A stretch of DNA of 64,000 bases from the NCBI GenBank assembly GCA_003667865.1, contig CP033051.1, positions 569,501 to 633,500 on the forward strand, written 5' to 3'. Positions within the stretch are counted from its first letter, which is position 1, and each line of letters opens with the position of its first letter. This document shows positions 33,907 through 44,800 of the stretch, in pieces. The notes beneath the pieces are model-generated. The model did no database searches. It was not told the origin of the DNA and saw only the letters and a program-made list of their open reading frames with translations. The position numbers were made by a program, and so were the translations under genes. This DNA comes from Rossellomorea marisflavi (GTDB taxonomy: Bacteria; Bacillota; Bacilli; Bacillales; Bacillaceae_B).

Positions 33907-34766
33907 TGCAGCAACACCTTTCCGTTAAGAAAAATAGGGATGCTTACAAAAATGAAAACACTTAAAAAGTGAAGCATCATCAAAGGAGTCCATTCCAGCT
34001 TCTGAAGCTGTGGATATACTTCGTACTGACCAAGTCCGAGAAATAAACCGCTAATACTCACAACACCCGTTACAGCCATGATCCACATAACAATGTAATC
34101 GTTGCGAGTAAGTTCATAGATCGTAGCACTTGTTCTTTTTCTCACACCATATCCTCTTGCTCTCATTGAATTGGCTGTTTGGAGCCCCTCTTCTAATGAC
34201 CACGTGATTAATGTGTACAATGTCTCCATTCCGTCTCGCATTTTTTGACGCTTACTCGAACGTTTCAGATAGGAGCCTTGTATCTTTTGTACCGTCATAA
34301 TTTCGGAAAGTCTTCTTTTTAAAAGTGGAACAAACCGAAGTGTGACGGTTACGACGAAAGCACTTTTCGGTGCAAAGGAAGCAAAAACATACAAAAAACG
34401 ATCAGGCGTCATCACCAGATTGTACGCAACAAATACTAGTAATATAGACAGTAATGTGATGGCCCATTGTACCCCAAACACCATGCTTTCGACTGTCACC
34501 GCATGATCCTGAATATAAAAGAGTATGGTGGCTCCCTTACTTGAGAAAATAGGGTTTAATACGCAGATGACCACTGCCAACACAAGGTAGCCTCTTATTA
34601 CCTTGTTCAAAGCTTTACCTCCATCTAGAGACCAATTTAATAGGACCACGATTACTAAAATCGTATAAAGATAGAATGGATGTGTAAAGATCATACATGC
34701 GATGCACGTACTGATAAAATAGATGAAGCATAGAAGTGGATGGATTGATGAAAAGCCATTTGACAT
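33879..34766 (-). CDS. ECF transporter transmembrane (T) component
   Basis: This 295-residue EcfT-type protein has hydrophobic helices at the N-terminus, a cytoplasmic coupling region with the family ARG motif (SMRARGYGVRKR) and two closing helices. It links the fused ATPase to the S component. It starts 1 bp after the DUF4430 gene ends and overlaps the ATPase gene. Length and topology are normal. Confidence 0.92.
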   Translation of the reverse strand: MSNGFSSIHPLLCFIYFISTCIACMIFTHPFYLYTILVIVVLLNWSLDGGKALNKVIRGYLVLAVVICVLNPIFSSKGATILFYIQDHAVTVESMVFGVQWAITLLSILLVFVAYNLVMTPDRFLYVFASFAPKSAFVVTVTLRFVPLLKRRLSEIMTVQKIQGSYLKRSSKRQKMRDGMETLYTLITWSLEEGLQTANSMRARGYGVRKRTSATIYELTRNDYIVMWIMAVTGVVSISGLFLGLGQYEVYPQLQKLEWTPLMMLHFLSVFIFVSIPIFLNGKVLLQWHIIRSRM

Positions 34767-35648
34767 TTAGTCACGTCCATCCCATAATCCGTCTTCAACA
34801 CCTGCACCTAAATCTTTTCCTAGATTCTCTGTATAGAGCCATTGAATGTGATCCCCTTGTTCTACTGGCCATATACCTGCACTTTTATTCGGGAATTTTC
34901 CATTAATACTATACATCCAACCACTTCCTGATCCTCGATCAAACTCATATAAGTTTTGAATCCCTTCTACATATGCAGTAGCACCCATTCCTCTGTATTC
35001 CATTTGGATTTTGTTTTCTTTTGTCACACGCTTTAGAATATCTAATACGTGATCAGACTCTGAGCGTTCAACCTCAACTGTATTCAAGATGGTTCCGATA
35101 TCCTTTGAACCTACGATTGTGATTAGAACTGTATCCTTTACTATCTTTTCTTTTGGTTCTTCCGTAGCAACCGTTTCTTTTTGCTTCTCCTCTTCATTTG
35201 CTACAGCCTTATTTTTCACACCAGATTGTTCATTTGTCTTTGATTTATTTTCTTTTTTATTTACCGTTTCATCTTTTGGTGATTTTTCCTGAGTTTGTTT
35301 TTCCTGAGATGTTATCTGTTCTTTCGATTTCGATGTACTCTTCTCTGTGGAATCTTGCTGATCCTTTTGCTCTTTTTCGATAGCGCCATCTTGAGTAACT
35401 AGGTCTTGTTCTCTATTCTCTTCACTCAGTATCGAACGACCATTTTCAGAGGAACTCTCCCCAGAAGCAACATCTTGGTCCGTCTTTGTCTGCGGTGATT
35501 CAATAATGTTTGTTTTTTCAGTATTGTCTTGCTGTGTATTTGTAGCTAAATAGTTCAAACCGGTAATGAAGCCAATGCCAATGGCAATTAAAACCATGAA
35601 TGTGAGGATCTTTTTCATTAAAGCAACACGTGGAACCCTTTTCCTCAT
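34767..35648 (-). CDS. Membrane-anchored DUF4430 (transcobalamin beta-domain-like) protein
   Basis: This 293-residue protein has one N-terminal membrane segment (KKILTFMVLIAIGIGFITG). A Lys/Glu/Ser/Gln-rich spacer of about 130 residues leads to a single DUF4430 domain (about 172-285) with the signature SGWMYSINGKFPNKSAG and a closing GDHIQWLYT. DUF4430 is the fold of the C-terminal domain of animal transcobalamin and intrinsic factor, which caps B12. The spacer could reach across the wall. I infer that it receives B12 from the large SLH protein encoded upstream and passes it to the ECF complex encoded downstream. AGGAGTGAGAGT precedes the ATG. Confidence 0.85.
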   Translation of the reverse strand: MRKRVPRVALMKKILTFMVLIAIGIGFITGLNYLATNTQQDNTEKTNIIESPQTKTDQDVASGESSSENGRSILSEENREQDLVTQDGAIEKEQKDQQDSTEKSTSKSKEQITSQEKQTQEKSPKDETVNKKENKSKTNEQSGVKNKAVANEEEKQKETVATEEPKEKIVKDTVLITIVGSKDIGTILNTVEVERSESDHVLDILKRVTKENKIQMEYRGMGATAYVEGIQNLYEFDRGSGSGWMYSINGKFPNKSAGIWPVEQGDHIQWLYTENLGKDLGAGVEDGLWDGRD

Positions 35649-35714
35649 ACTCTCACTCCTAAAGGAAAGTTAGGAAAGAAGGAGACTTCTCCCTCTTTTC
35701 CCAATCTTACTATG

Positions 35715-38700
35715 TTATTGTGCTTCCAATAGAGTCATAGCTCGAACTAAAAAGACTGCAAATTGTGCTCGTGTAACAGGTGCTTTAGGATCATAATTGC
35801 CATTTCCTGTACCTGTAGTAATTCCATTCTGATATAGAATCTCAACATGTTTTCGATGTGACTCTGATACATGATTAAGATCTTTTAACTCTACCTTTTT
35901 CGTGTTGGCTTCTAAGTTAAAGGCACGAACAAGAACTGTGGCCATTTGTTCACGAGTTAACAAATCGGTTGCACCAAACGTTCCGTCTCCATTTCCGTTG
36001 AATATCCCTGCCTCTTTTGCAGCATTTGCTACTTTGAAGTATGGATTTGTTTCGGAAAGATCTACAAATCCTGCTGATGATGCTGAAGGTTCTAAGTTTA
36101 GCAATCTAACAAATAACGATGCTGCTTGTCCGCGAGTAAGACTGCGATTCGGCTTAAAGGTTCCATCTGGATACCCTAAGATGACTCCTTCTTTCGCTAA
36201 ATGATAAATAGCTTCTTTTCCAAATGAATTGGCATCTACATCTGAAAATGAAAGTTCTAGAACCGGCTTCGTAATATCAGACATCGTAAAGAGACTAGTA
36301 GCACCTTGTTTGAATCGATCATAAGCAGCCCAAGCCATTAATCCCTGCTGTGTTGCAAGATAGTTACTTGACTCACCTTTCGCGTGCGACATCCCCCCGT
36401 CTGAATTCACATACGACTCTAATGCTGTAACTAAATTTCCATTCTTCTTAACAAAGCGAGTATCTTCTAAGTCTATTCCTAAACTTGTTAACGCGATTAT
36501 TACTTGTGAAATGGTTTCACTATTTTCCTCTCCCCAAGCTGTAAAACCACCACTTGCAAGCTGTTGTTTCGATAACCATGTTAATGCTTTTTCAATTACT
36601 GCGTTAACTTCTTTCTTATCCTTATAAGGAGAAAGTGCCTGTAATGTCATTGCAGTGATATCTAAGTCACTAGCTCCTGCACCAGACTTACTTAACGGAA
36701 AGCCTCCGTCAGCATTTTGTTGTTCTAATATCCAAGCTAGAAGCTTCTCTCTTGTCCAAAGAGCGTTCGCAGGTACATCATAATTTCTCGCATCTAATGC
36801 AAGAAGTGCAAAAACAGGACCATTCGTACCTTGGTTCGTCATTCTTTCATGATTATAAATTTTTTCAATAAAATTATAACCTGCTAGGTTTCTAGGATCT
36901 TTTCCAATTGCAGTAACGGCCAATGCCATTCTCTCGTAGTCTGTTACTAGTCTAAAATTCCCTTGTTTCTCTTTAATGTATGATTCAAGTACATCGTAAT
37001 AGTATTGAGGAACCTTTTTTCCTGCGCGTGCTAGAGCAAAAGCATCCCAATCATTGAAATTGTCTTGGATAGAGAAATCCCTGTTTTTTAATATCCAGTT
37101 AGCTGCATAGTCTAGCTTCTTTTGAATACTTGTGACTGGCTCTTCTTCAGCTTGATCATTATTTCCTGATCCATCACTTGGATTGTAAGGATTTCCTACA
37201 TCTGCCCCTAAGTCTGTTGTATAGCGCCAACGTAGAACATCTCCGTCCTTAAGCTCGTAAACTCCTGAACTATAATCAGGGAAATTCCCATTAACCGAGT
37301 ACATCCAGCCACTAGATGGCCCATGATCAAATTCACTTAACCCATCAATAGCTGCAACATAAAGTGTTTTACCTGAACCGATATAATCAATGGAAATACC
37401 TCTTTCATTTGCAATACGCTTTAATACAGAGAACGCTGTATCACCATTTTGAAGACCAATGGTAGTCGTTGAAATGATATCCCCTTCGTTAATAGTACGC
37501 TTCTCAACTGAAATTTTTACTGTAGCTGGTTTACTTGGAGTGGTAGGTGTACTACCTCCATGATCTTCATCTGAATCTGCAATCGTAGATTTGAATGCAA
37601 GAAACTCTGTAAAATGCTTCGTTTTAATGATTAAATCGCCAACTTGATTGGCATAAGCATAAACGTCGTCAGTACGAACACTAGAATCATTGTATTTTTG
37701 AATTGGTGTGAAGCTACCACTTTCATCCGTAAAGCCTGCTTCTTTATCACCCATTCCTTCTAGTATTAATGTTACATGCTGATTAAACTCAATGTTCTTG
37801 CTTCCACCCACTTTTACACGGGCAAATATATCTTCAACTACTCTGTTATCAAGCTTGGCGTTAATTTTGTTTGCTACTTCTCGATCCTTAATGTCTAAGT
37901 GATAAGGTATTTGAAGTGTTTGGTCCCAGCTTGATGTTGTGATTGTTGTATTAGCAGGAATCTCCAATACCGTAGCACCACGTACTGCTTCAATCTTTGG
38001 CAAGTCCGCTTTTGAAAACGTAAGTGTAATGACATTTGTTGCAGCTTCGTTCTCAGATTGGATATACACTTCTTGCTCGTTTTCATCAATTATAATGTCT
38101 TCATTTTCTGTGTTGCTTATTGACTGTGTGATCGTTAATGAAATGGTATCACTTGAACGTTCCCCACCTAACGCCTCTTCCAAAGCCGTTACTGAAAGTA
38201 CTCCTCCTTTAGCTGTACCTGTGACATGAAGAATCACTTCTTGATCGTTTACTTTTTCAACCTCTTGGATAGAAAGACCTGTAGTTCCAAAGTCAATCGT
38301 CCAGTTTTCTTTATTTTCTGCCCCTGAAGAGAAGGAATCACCGACTAATGTGACTGGTATGGATATCCCTTCTTCCCCTACATGTAACTGACTATCCGTA
38401 GAAATATCTGCCCATCGACTATAGTAGAATGTCAGTTGATCTCCATCCTGAACCGTATATGCACCTGCTCCCACATCAGGAGCAACATCATTTACTTTAA
38501 ACATCCAGCCATCCCAGCCACCAAAGTGACCGGCTTCTTCTCCAGCAATACCTTGAATATATGGGCCAAAGCTGCTGTCTACAATGTTATAGCTTATGGC
38601 AGGAGAGGCTGTATCTAGTGCTTGCTTAAGAGCATCGAGCGCTGTTATACTCTCTTCACCGGTTTTTAGTTTTATTTCTTGCTCTGGATAAATTGAGCCT

Positions 38701-40640
38701 GCGATTCCATCAACTGTTACGTATACAGAAGTGGTCCCTTCTTCGTCGTCTTTTGTAAAATCAAAAATAGACCCTTTATCTTCTAGGTAGTACAAATATT
38801 GTGCTAGAGCATAGCCAACCTGTTCCGTTGCGATGGCTATTGAACCTTCATCATCTTGTTTCCAATTAAAGCTACCATCTTCATTTTGCAGACTTAAAAT
38901 ATATTGGAGTAGATTTCCTTCATCCTTTGTAAACTTCTCTCCTGTTGGATCCACTCCTGCTAGTGTAATCGCCATTAATGCTTGTGCAGCACTGTTTGAA
39001 TTCGATTCATCCCCTCCAAACCCGGCCTTAAAGCCACCATCTTCATTTTGAGCTTGTGAGAGCTTTTCAACTGTGCGATCCAATGCTACTTTGACTTTTG
39101 GATTTGTTTCGTAATAAGGATATAAAGCCATCGCTGCAAAGCCTGTTGAATCGACATCGAGTGTTGAACCAAATCCTGAAAAGCCTCCATCTGGTAACTG
39201 TTTAGTTAGTATTTTATTAACGAGATCCTCACGTGTGAACTTGCTATCTTGAGGAAGTTCATATTGTATAGCATCCAAGGCTGCCAAATCCCACGGAATC
39301 CCATTTATGTTGACATAAGAATAATTCACATTATGAATCATGCTTGAATAGAGATCCTTGCCTGCAATAGTGCTCGGGTTACCACCTGCTGCTAAAATTC
39401 CTAAAATGACCTTCCCATTTTGGCCTTGTACATCCCTTGGTAGGTTCTTACCTTCATTTAATAATGCTAAATAGCTACCTGGAACTGCCTTCCCGGCTCT
39501 ATTTATTGCTATTGCTTTCCAATGATCAGCACCTGAAAAATTCGCGATCATCCAATCACTTGCTTTGTCTAGCGCTTCTTCGACCGCCTCTTTCGTAACA
39601 ACGGTTTCTCGTTTTTCTATTACTAGCTTCAGATACGGCCTAGTAATATCATTAATTTCTCTAACTTCTGAAAATATGTTATAGTCTTTCAATCTTTGTG
39701 CTGAAATGATATAAGTTCCTGGTGTATCAAAAGATAACTGCGCTACTCCATTTTCATTTGTTACTAGTTCTTCTCCATTAATAAGTAAAGCTTCATTATC
39801 AACTAATATTGTTGCACCCTCAACAGGCCCCGTTTCTGATGTTCCAGTCCTTGCCACAGATAAACTACCTGTAAGATTTACTTCTATTTCTTCACCTACC
39901 TCATACGTTCTCTCTTGGTTTTCAAACCAGGAATATGTAGTATGACGATAGTCCTCTTGAAAATATAAGACGATCGTGTCACCATCATCGATATTATATT
40001 CACCTACACCTCGGTTTGCCCATTCGTTGTTAACATAGTATGACCATCCGTCTGTTGGTCCTATGCTAAACGCCTCCACACCTGCTACATTTGAAATATA
40101 AGTGCCTCCACTACTGTCAAATTGCTTTGGATCCTTAGGATCGATTCCATTTGCTTCTAAGGCACGAATAATTGCATGGATGGGTCTTACTTCCTTCATA
40201 TTTCCAGAAGCATTATAAGGTGCTAAATCAAAAGGAGACACCTCTACTTCCGTTTCTGGAATAATTGTATGATCAAAAGATTCTATTCTTACTTTTACTG
40301 TAATCGTTTCAGTCTGTTCTTCATTAGTCCCCACGATATCTTCTGATTCATCTACCTGCTTCTCTTCTTCTGAAGGGGCTTCTGTCTCTATTTGATCTGC
40401 TACCTCACTTGGTGGAGCCTCCTTGCCTACATGCTCCCCATCACTAGGAGATTCCACTGTTTCAGTGAGCTCTGCTTGTTCTCCACCTTCAAGATTACCC
40501 TCAATATTTACAATTTGATCTACACTCCCATTATCACTTGCACTAGTAGCAAAAGAAATGGATGGGAAAAACAATGAAATAACTAAAATAATACTCATGA
40601 ATATACTAAAGCTTCTATTTACTAGTCTTGAATTCCTCAA
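35715..40640 (-). CDS. Giant SLH-anchored transcobalamin/intrinsic-factor-like protein
   Basis: This 1641-residue exported protein has the following order. Signal peptide (1-31), acidic linker, DUF4430 no. 1 (about 110-232; GPTDGWSYYVNNEWANRG), an Ig-like segment, and alpha/alpha-toroid no. 1 (about 355-640; QLPDGGFSGFG, QNEDGGFKAGFG repeats). Then DUF4430 no. 2 (about 650-770; WDGWMFKVNDVAPDVGAGAY), beta-rich segments, DUF4430 no. 3 (about 1055-1170; SSGWMYSVNGNFPDYSSG), toroid no. 2 (about 1180-1450; QQNADGGFPL, QQLASGGFTAW) and three SLH repeats (1465-1640). Toroid plus DUF4430 is the architecture of animal intrinsic factor and transcobalamin. It is the first gene after a cobalamin riboswitch. 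Surface B12 capture is a strong inference. Confidence 0.9.
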   Translation of the reverse strand: MRNSRLVNRSFSIFMSIILVISLFFPSISFATSASDNGSVDQIVNIEGNLEGGEQAELTETVESPSDGEHVGKEAPPSEVADQIETEAPSEEEKQVDESEDIVGTNEEQTETITVKVRIESFDHTIIPETEVEVSPFDLAPYNASGNMKEVRPIHAIIRALEANGIDPKDPKQFDSSGGTYISNVAGVEAFSIGPTDGWSYYVNNEWANRGVGEYNIDDGDTIVLYFQEDYRHTTYSWFENQERTYEVGEEIEVNLTGSLSVARTGTSETGPVEGATILVDNEALLINGEELVTNENGVAQLSFDTPGTYIISAQRLKDYNIFSEVREINDITRPYLKLVIEKRETVVTKEAVEEALDKASDWMIANFSGADHWKAIAINRAGKAVPGSYLALLNEGKNLPRDVQGQNGKVILGILAAGGNPSTIAGKDLYSSMIHNVNYSYVNINGIPWDLAALDAIQYELPQDSKFTREDLVNKILTKQLPDGGFSGFGSTLDVDSTGFAAMALYPYYETNPKVKVALDRTVEKLSQAQNEDGGFKAGFGGDESNSNSAAQALMAITLAGVDPTGEKFTKDEGNLLQYILSLQNEDGSFNWKQDDEGSIAIATEQVGYALAQYLYYLEDKGSIFDFTKDDEEGTTSVYVTVDGIAGSIYPEQEIKLKTGEESITALDALKQALDTASPAISYNIVDSSFGPYIQGIAGEEAGHFGGWDGWMFKVNDVAPDVGAGAYTVQDGDQLTFYYSRWADISTDSQLHVGEEGISIPVTLVGDSFSSGAENKENWTIDFGTTGLSIQEVEKVNDQEVILHVTGTAKGGVLSVTALEEALGGERSSDTISLTITQSISNTENEDIIIDENEQEVYIQSENEAATNVITLTFSKADLPKIEAVRGATVLEIPANTTITTSSWDQTLQIPYHLDIKDREVANKINAKLDNRVVEDIFARVKVGGSKNIEFNQHVTLILEGMGDKEAGFTDESGSFTPIQKYNDSSVRTDDVYAYANQVGDLIIKTKHFTEFLAFKSTIADSDEDHGGSTPTTPSKPATVKISVEKRTINEGDIISTTTIGLQNGDTAFSVLKRIANERGISIDYIGSGKTLYVAAIDGLSEFDHGPSSGWMYSVNGNFPDYSSGVYELKDGDVLRWRYTTDLGADVGNPYNPSDGSGNNDQAEEEPVTSIQKKLDYAANWILKNRDFSIQDNFNDWDAFALARAGKKVPQYYYDVLESYIKEKQGNFRLVTDYERMALAVTAIGKDPRNLAGYNFIEKIYNHERMTNQGTNGPVFALLALDARNYDVPANALWTREKLLAWILEQQNADGGFPLSKSGAGASDLDITAMTLQALSPYKDKKEVNAVIEKALTWLSKQQLASGGFTAWGEENSETISQVIIALTSLGIDLEDTRFVKKNGNLVTALESYVNSDGGMSHAKGESSNYLATQQGLMAWAAYDRFKQGATSLFTMSDITKPVLELSFSDVDANSFGKEAIYHLAKEGVILGYPDGTFKPNRSLTRGQAASLFVRLLNLEPSASSAGFVDLSETNPYFKVANAAKEAGIFNGNGDGTFGATDLLTREQMATVLVRAFNLEANTKKVELKDLNHVSESHRKHVEILYQNGITTGTGNGNYDPKAPVTRAQFAVFLVRAMTLLEAQ

Positions 40641-40672
40641 TGGTCTTCCTCCTTTTCACCTATTTGGGCAAT

Positions 40673-40707
40673 AAAAAAACACCTTACCCTTTAAAGGAAA
40701 GATGTTT
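40673..40707 (-). terminator. Expression-platform terminator of the cobalamin riboswitch
   Basis: On the minus strand AACATCTTTCC and GGTAAGGTGTT pair (one mismatch, one G-T) and are followed by TTTTTTT, between the aptamer and the start codon. This suggests transcription attenuation by B12. Confidence 0.75.
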
Positions 40708-40711
40708 AGAT

Positions 40712-40985
40712 CCATGTGTATACGCTTACACAATTGAACACTACTATACTCATAGTGCTATTTAAACGATCTCCTCCCATCCGCGTGAGATTACTAGAGC
40801 ACTTAAAGGCTGGTATCCTGACTTCGCATCATTGCTATTCTCTATCTCCTTCCCATTCATTGAACAGTGGAATATGATAAAGAGCTCTGCGTTACAGTGG
40901 CGGGACCGTGTCGGACTTGCACCGAGCTTCCCATTTAAGCTGTTTACTATTCTGTAAACATCACCGTTTAAGCTTCTATGAAATT
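40712..40985 (-). ncRNA. Cobalamin (B12) riboswitch
   Basis: The minus strand carries the cobalamin aptamer landmarks in order: GGGAAGCTCGGTGCAAGTCC, then CGGTCCCGCCACTGTAA, and the B12 box AAGTCAGGATACCAGCC (near 40806-40823), followed by GCACTT pairing elements. It lies about 70-350 bp upstream of the giant DUF4430/SLH gene and precedes a terminator hairpin, so binding of adenosylcobalamin is expected to shut the operon off. The 3' boundary is approximate. Confidence 0.93.
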
Positions 40986-41111
40986 ATGAAACTACTACAA
41001 AATATATTCTAGCACATCATAATCCAATTGTTTTCTATTTATGGATATTTTTTCTTCAAATGTGTTTTATACGTTCCATTTTTTTGTATTTCGATAATAC
41101 ATATATCAAAA

Positions 41112-41141
41112 AAAGATGCAATTCCCCAGAATCGCATCTTT
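41112..41141 (-). terminator. Terminator of PfpI-like gene
   Basis: AAAGATGC..ATTC and GAAT..GCATCTTT pair with one mismatch. On the minus strand a T-run (TTTTTTTGATAT) follows. Confidence 0.75.
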
Positions 41142-41169
41142 AAGTCAACTTTTTATTAAGTTACTTTTC

Positions 41170-41694
41170 TTACTTGTTCTCAAGAACTTTAATAAATTCT
41201 CTCATATAATCTGGAAGATCTGGTGGTCTTCGACTTGAAACAATGTGCCCATCTACGACAGCAGGCTCATTTAACCAAATTGCACCGGCATTCTCCATAT
41301 CATCTTTAATACCAGGAGTACTCGTAACCGTTACTCCGTCAAGGATTTTTGCTGAAATTAGAACCCAGCCAGCATGACAAATTTGTCCAATTGGCTTCTT
41401 TTGGTCATTCATACGACGAGTGATATCTATTACCTCTTCGTATCGTCTTAATTTGTCAGGAGACCATCCACCAGGAACAAGTAGAGCATCATATTCATTT
41501 GGGTTAATATCTTTGAAAGAGTAATCCGTTTCTACCGGAACTCCATACTTTCCGATATATTTCTCATTCGCTTTTTCTCCGACTATATGGACTGCCGCTC
41601 CTTCTTCTCTTAAGCGGTGGACAGGATACCATAGCTCTAGATCTTCAAAATCATCGCTTACAAGCTGAATAATCTTTTTCCCTTCTAATCTCAT
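41170..41694 (-). CDS. DJ-1/PfpI family protein (general stress type)
   Basis: This 174-residue class I glutamine-amidotransferase-like protein has the nucleophile elbow IGQICHAGWVLISA (Cys followed by His) and the Glu region NEYDALLVPGGWSPDKLR. The length and C-terminal GHIVSSRRPPDLPDYMREFI match Bacillus YfkM/YraA-type stress proteins. Family members act as deglycases, chaperones or peptidases; the activity here is not decided by sequence. AGGAGGATGAAAG precedes the ATG. It is a single gene. Confidence 0.9.
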   Translation of the reverse strand: MRLEGKKIIQLVSDDFEDLELWYPVHRLREEGAAVHIVGEKANEKYIGKYGVPVETDYSFKDINPNEYDALLVPGGWSPDKLRRYEEVIDITRRMNDQKKPIGQICHAGWVLISAKILDGVTVTSTPGIKDDMENAGAIWLNEPAVVDGHIVSSRRPPDLPDYMREFIKVLENK

Positions 41695-41759
41695 CTTTCA
41701 TCCTCCTTTAGGACATGTATACCCATTGTCTGAAATTGCAAACATAATTGCAAGTAAAT

Positions 41760-41805
41760 GAGAGGGACGGACCTTTGCCGCTGGCGGCAAGGTCCGTCCC
41801 TCTTA
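41760..41805. repeat. Family A palindrome after the giant nuclease gene
   Basis: GAGAGGGACGGACCTT and AAGGTCCGTCCCTCTT flank an inner TGCCGC/GCGGCA hairpin. It starts 8 bp past the nuclease gene's stop codon and is its likely terminator. Confidence 0.9.
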
Positions 41806-41812
41806 AAAAGAA

Positions 41813-44800
41813 TTAATTCATTAACTCAACAAATTTCAATGTTTCAGCAATAATTTTTGCTAGCTGGTCACGTTTTGTATAGTCATTTGGCTTAAATACT
41901 CCACCTGACATACCGTTCATGATTCCTGCTTGTGACACCAATTCAATTGAATCTTTTGATGTTGCTGAGATAGAGTTTGAGTCAACAAATACTTTGGTAT
42001 CTTTTGTTGCATCAAGTTTCGTTTCATCATATCCCACAAATTCAAGTGCTCTTGCAATCATGATTGCTGCTTCAGCACGTGTAATTTGATCTCCTGGTTT
42101 GAATGAACCATCAGCACGACCTTTAATAATACCTGCTTCAAATGCAGCCATAATTTCTCCGTGTTTATTCACTGCCTCATTGCCAGAAACATCTGTGAAT
42201 TGGCCATTATAGTTACCTGTTGGAGACAGACCTAAGCTGCGAGCAATTAATGCTGCAAATTCACCACGAGTCATATTGGCATCCGGAGCATATAAATCAG
42301 CTGTTTTACCGAACACGATTTGTTTTGAAGATAGTGTTTCTATATAAGCTTCTGCCCAGTTTGCGCCATTGTTAACGTCAGAGAATGTTTTTTCTACTTC
42401 AATAATGGCATATTGACTGTTAGTACGACTCTTAATTACAGCACTGTTACCTTCAAATACAGTTGGTATTGCTGTAAAGGAACCGTCTGATTGAATACGA
42501 ACTGCTACAGCCCTCGCTGGGTTCACAGTTGATGGTATTGTAATTGTACGACTTACGTACTGTGTAAAGCGTGAAACGGTCTCATCACGATTATCACTCT
42601 TAACCACTACACTAAAGTCAATAACTGCTGATACTAATTTTCCTGAATCAAAACCTGAAGGAGCAGAAACTTCTTTTACGATAATCTCTACATTTTTCGC
42701 GTTAGCTTCTAAGTTTAATTCAGAAATTGGTAACGTATACGAAGCTTTTTCTGATTTAATTTCAATTGCAGCTTTCTCATTGTTTTCCTTTAGTTTTACA
42801 AAGATGTTTACTGGCAATTCTACGGATTGTGCTGCTTTGTTTAATTCTACAGATACTTTTTCAACCTTTTCTTTTGCGGCTGCAATTGCTTCTGCTGCTT
42901 TGGTACCATCCACTTTTTGAACACCGTTTTCTACTCTAGAAGCACCATTCTCCAACTTTACTTCTCCTTTAGTTGGAGGAGTTTCTTCCTCTTCATCAGG
43001 CTCAGGCGCCGGTGTTGGTGTTGGTGTTACAACTGGAGGTGTTGGGTTTTCAGGTTCAGATGTTTCTTCTGCTTCCATAATATCTTCGACCATACGTGGT
43101 TTTAATTGAATGGTGCCATTGAATTGTCCAGAAACACCTATTACATCTACTACATTTCCTTCTTTGAAAGAAAAGTTATCAAACTTTAAACCGGTACGAT
43201 TATCTACACGAACTAGTACAGACTCTTCTCCTTTAGTTGCTGTAAATTCAAATGTTCCATAAGAATTTGTTTCTACTAAATTGGTGATTTTAACACCTTG
43301 GATTTTTACTAATTCACCTTCGTTACTTGAATTAACTCCGATTGGAGAAACAACCTTAGCAGGTGGTACATTACTCGTTTCAACTTTTTCAAGTGATGAT
43401 ACATCAGCGAGTTGAAATTCACCGTTATAACTTCGCGTTTCTGCTGTAACTGTAATTTTATCTCCAATCACTACGTCATGACTGTCTGTCTCAAACACAT
43501 ACGCACCGGAAGTTCCATCCTGAATATAGAACCCTTTGCTTCCCCATGCACCTGGAGTAGAAGTAACAACTGCTTCTACTGTCACCACAGTACCTAGGTC
43601 GGCTGAACGTGCTTCAGCTATCGTCACGTTTCCTAAATCTTCACCAGGCTCTGGAATTATTTCTGAAATACGTCCTTCTGCCACGTATTTTAACGGCTGA
43701 TTGTTGAAGCTTTTCACAAAATCAACTGTAGCATCTAGGTCGATTGGTCCCTGAACTGGATTTTCTCCAAGCGCACGAAGCTTGTAACTATCATTCTCTT
43801 TTTCATACATAAAATTGTTTACCGTGATTGTGTAATTCCCTGCAGGATCTACTTTACTACCATCTGGTAAAAATAAATCTACTACTCTATTCGTCGATCC
43901 ATCCCATGTATATTTGAATCCTCCTACGGATACATCTGGACCATACTGGGCTGAGATTTGTGCATTAATGATTTGTTCTAACTCTGCACCTGTGATATCC
44001 AATTTTACTAAAGTGTTACCGAATGGTTGAACATTAAATAGCTCTTCCCATGTAATCTCACCAGCATTGATGTTATCTCGAATTCCTCCACCGTTCATTA
44101 AAGCAAAGTCGGAATTCATTACCCATGCCATTCCATCAGCAATTAGATTCCCCAAGGCATTATCTCCTACTTCTCCCTTTGTACCATATCCACCTAGTAA
44201 CTCATATTCAGTTACACCAATAACTTCATTCATAATTGGGGCAACCTGTTCTTCATATTTTGCTAGAATAGCAGCAACTGTTGGGTCTGGAGTAACAGAT
44301 GACTGATCTACATAAACGATCTCAGCTTGTTTTTTCACAATATCCTTTGTAGTTGGGTCAATTTCAATATCAACGTCTGCAAATGCTTTTCCATAATCAA
44401 GTGCTTGTACAATCAATTTATTATCTACCATAGCATTTACGATTTCATGATTGTGTGCTGCATAAATGATATCTACTGCATCATTTACTGAGTTTGCTAG
44501 ATTTGCAGCATCTCCTGTTGCACTAGTGCCACTTTGGGAAGCTGGCATATGAGATAAGACTATGATTGCTTCAATGCCTTGCGATTGTAATTCTTCAACC
44601 GCCTTATCCACAGCTGTTGCTTCATCAGAGAAGTAAATATCTTCAATCCCAGATGGAATGACCATTGTAGCTGTTGCCTTAGTGTTTACTCCGATAAATC
44701 CAACCTTTACTCCTTCAACTTCATAGATTGCATAAGGAGGTAAAATAGGTTCATGTGTTTCTTTTGACATACAGTTTGCACATAGAGTTGGGAAGTCTAT

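Noticed and set aside
40641-41169. Small ORFs in the gap above the B12 operon
   Set aside because: The region is explained by the cobalamin riboswitch and two terminators; the frames lack ribosome sites.
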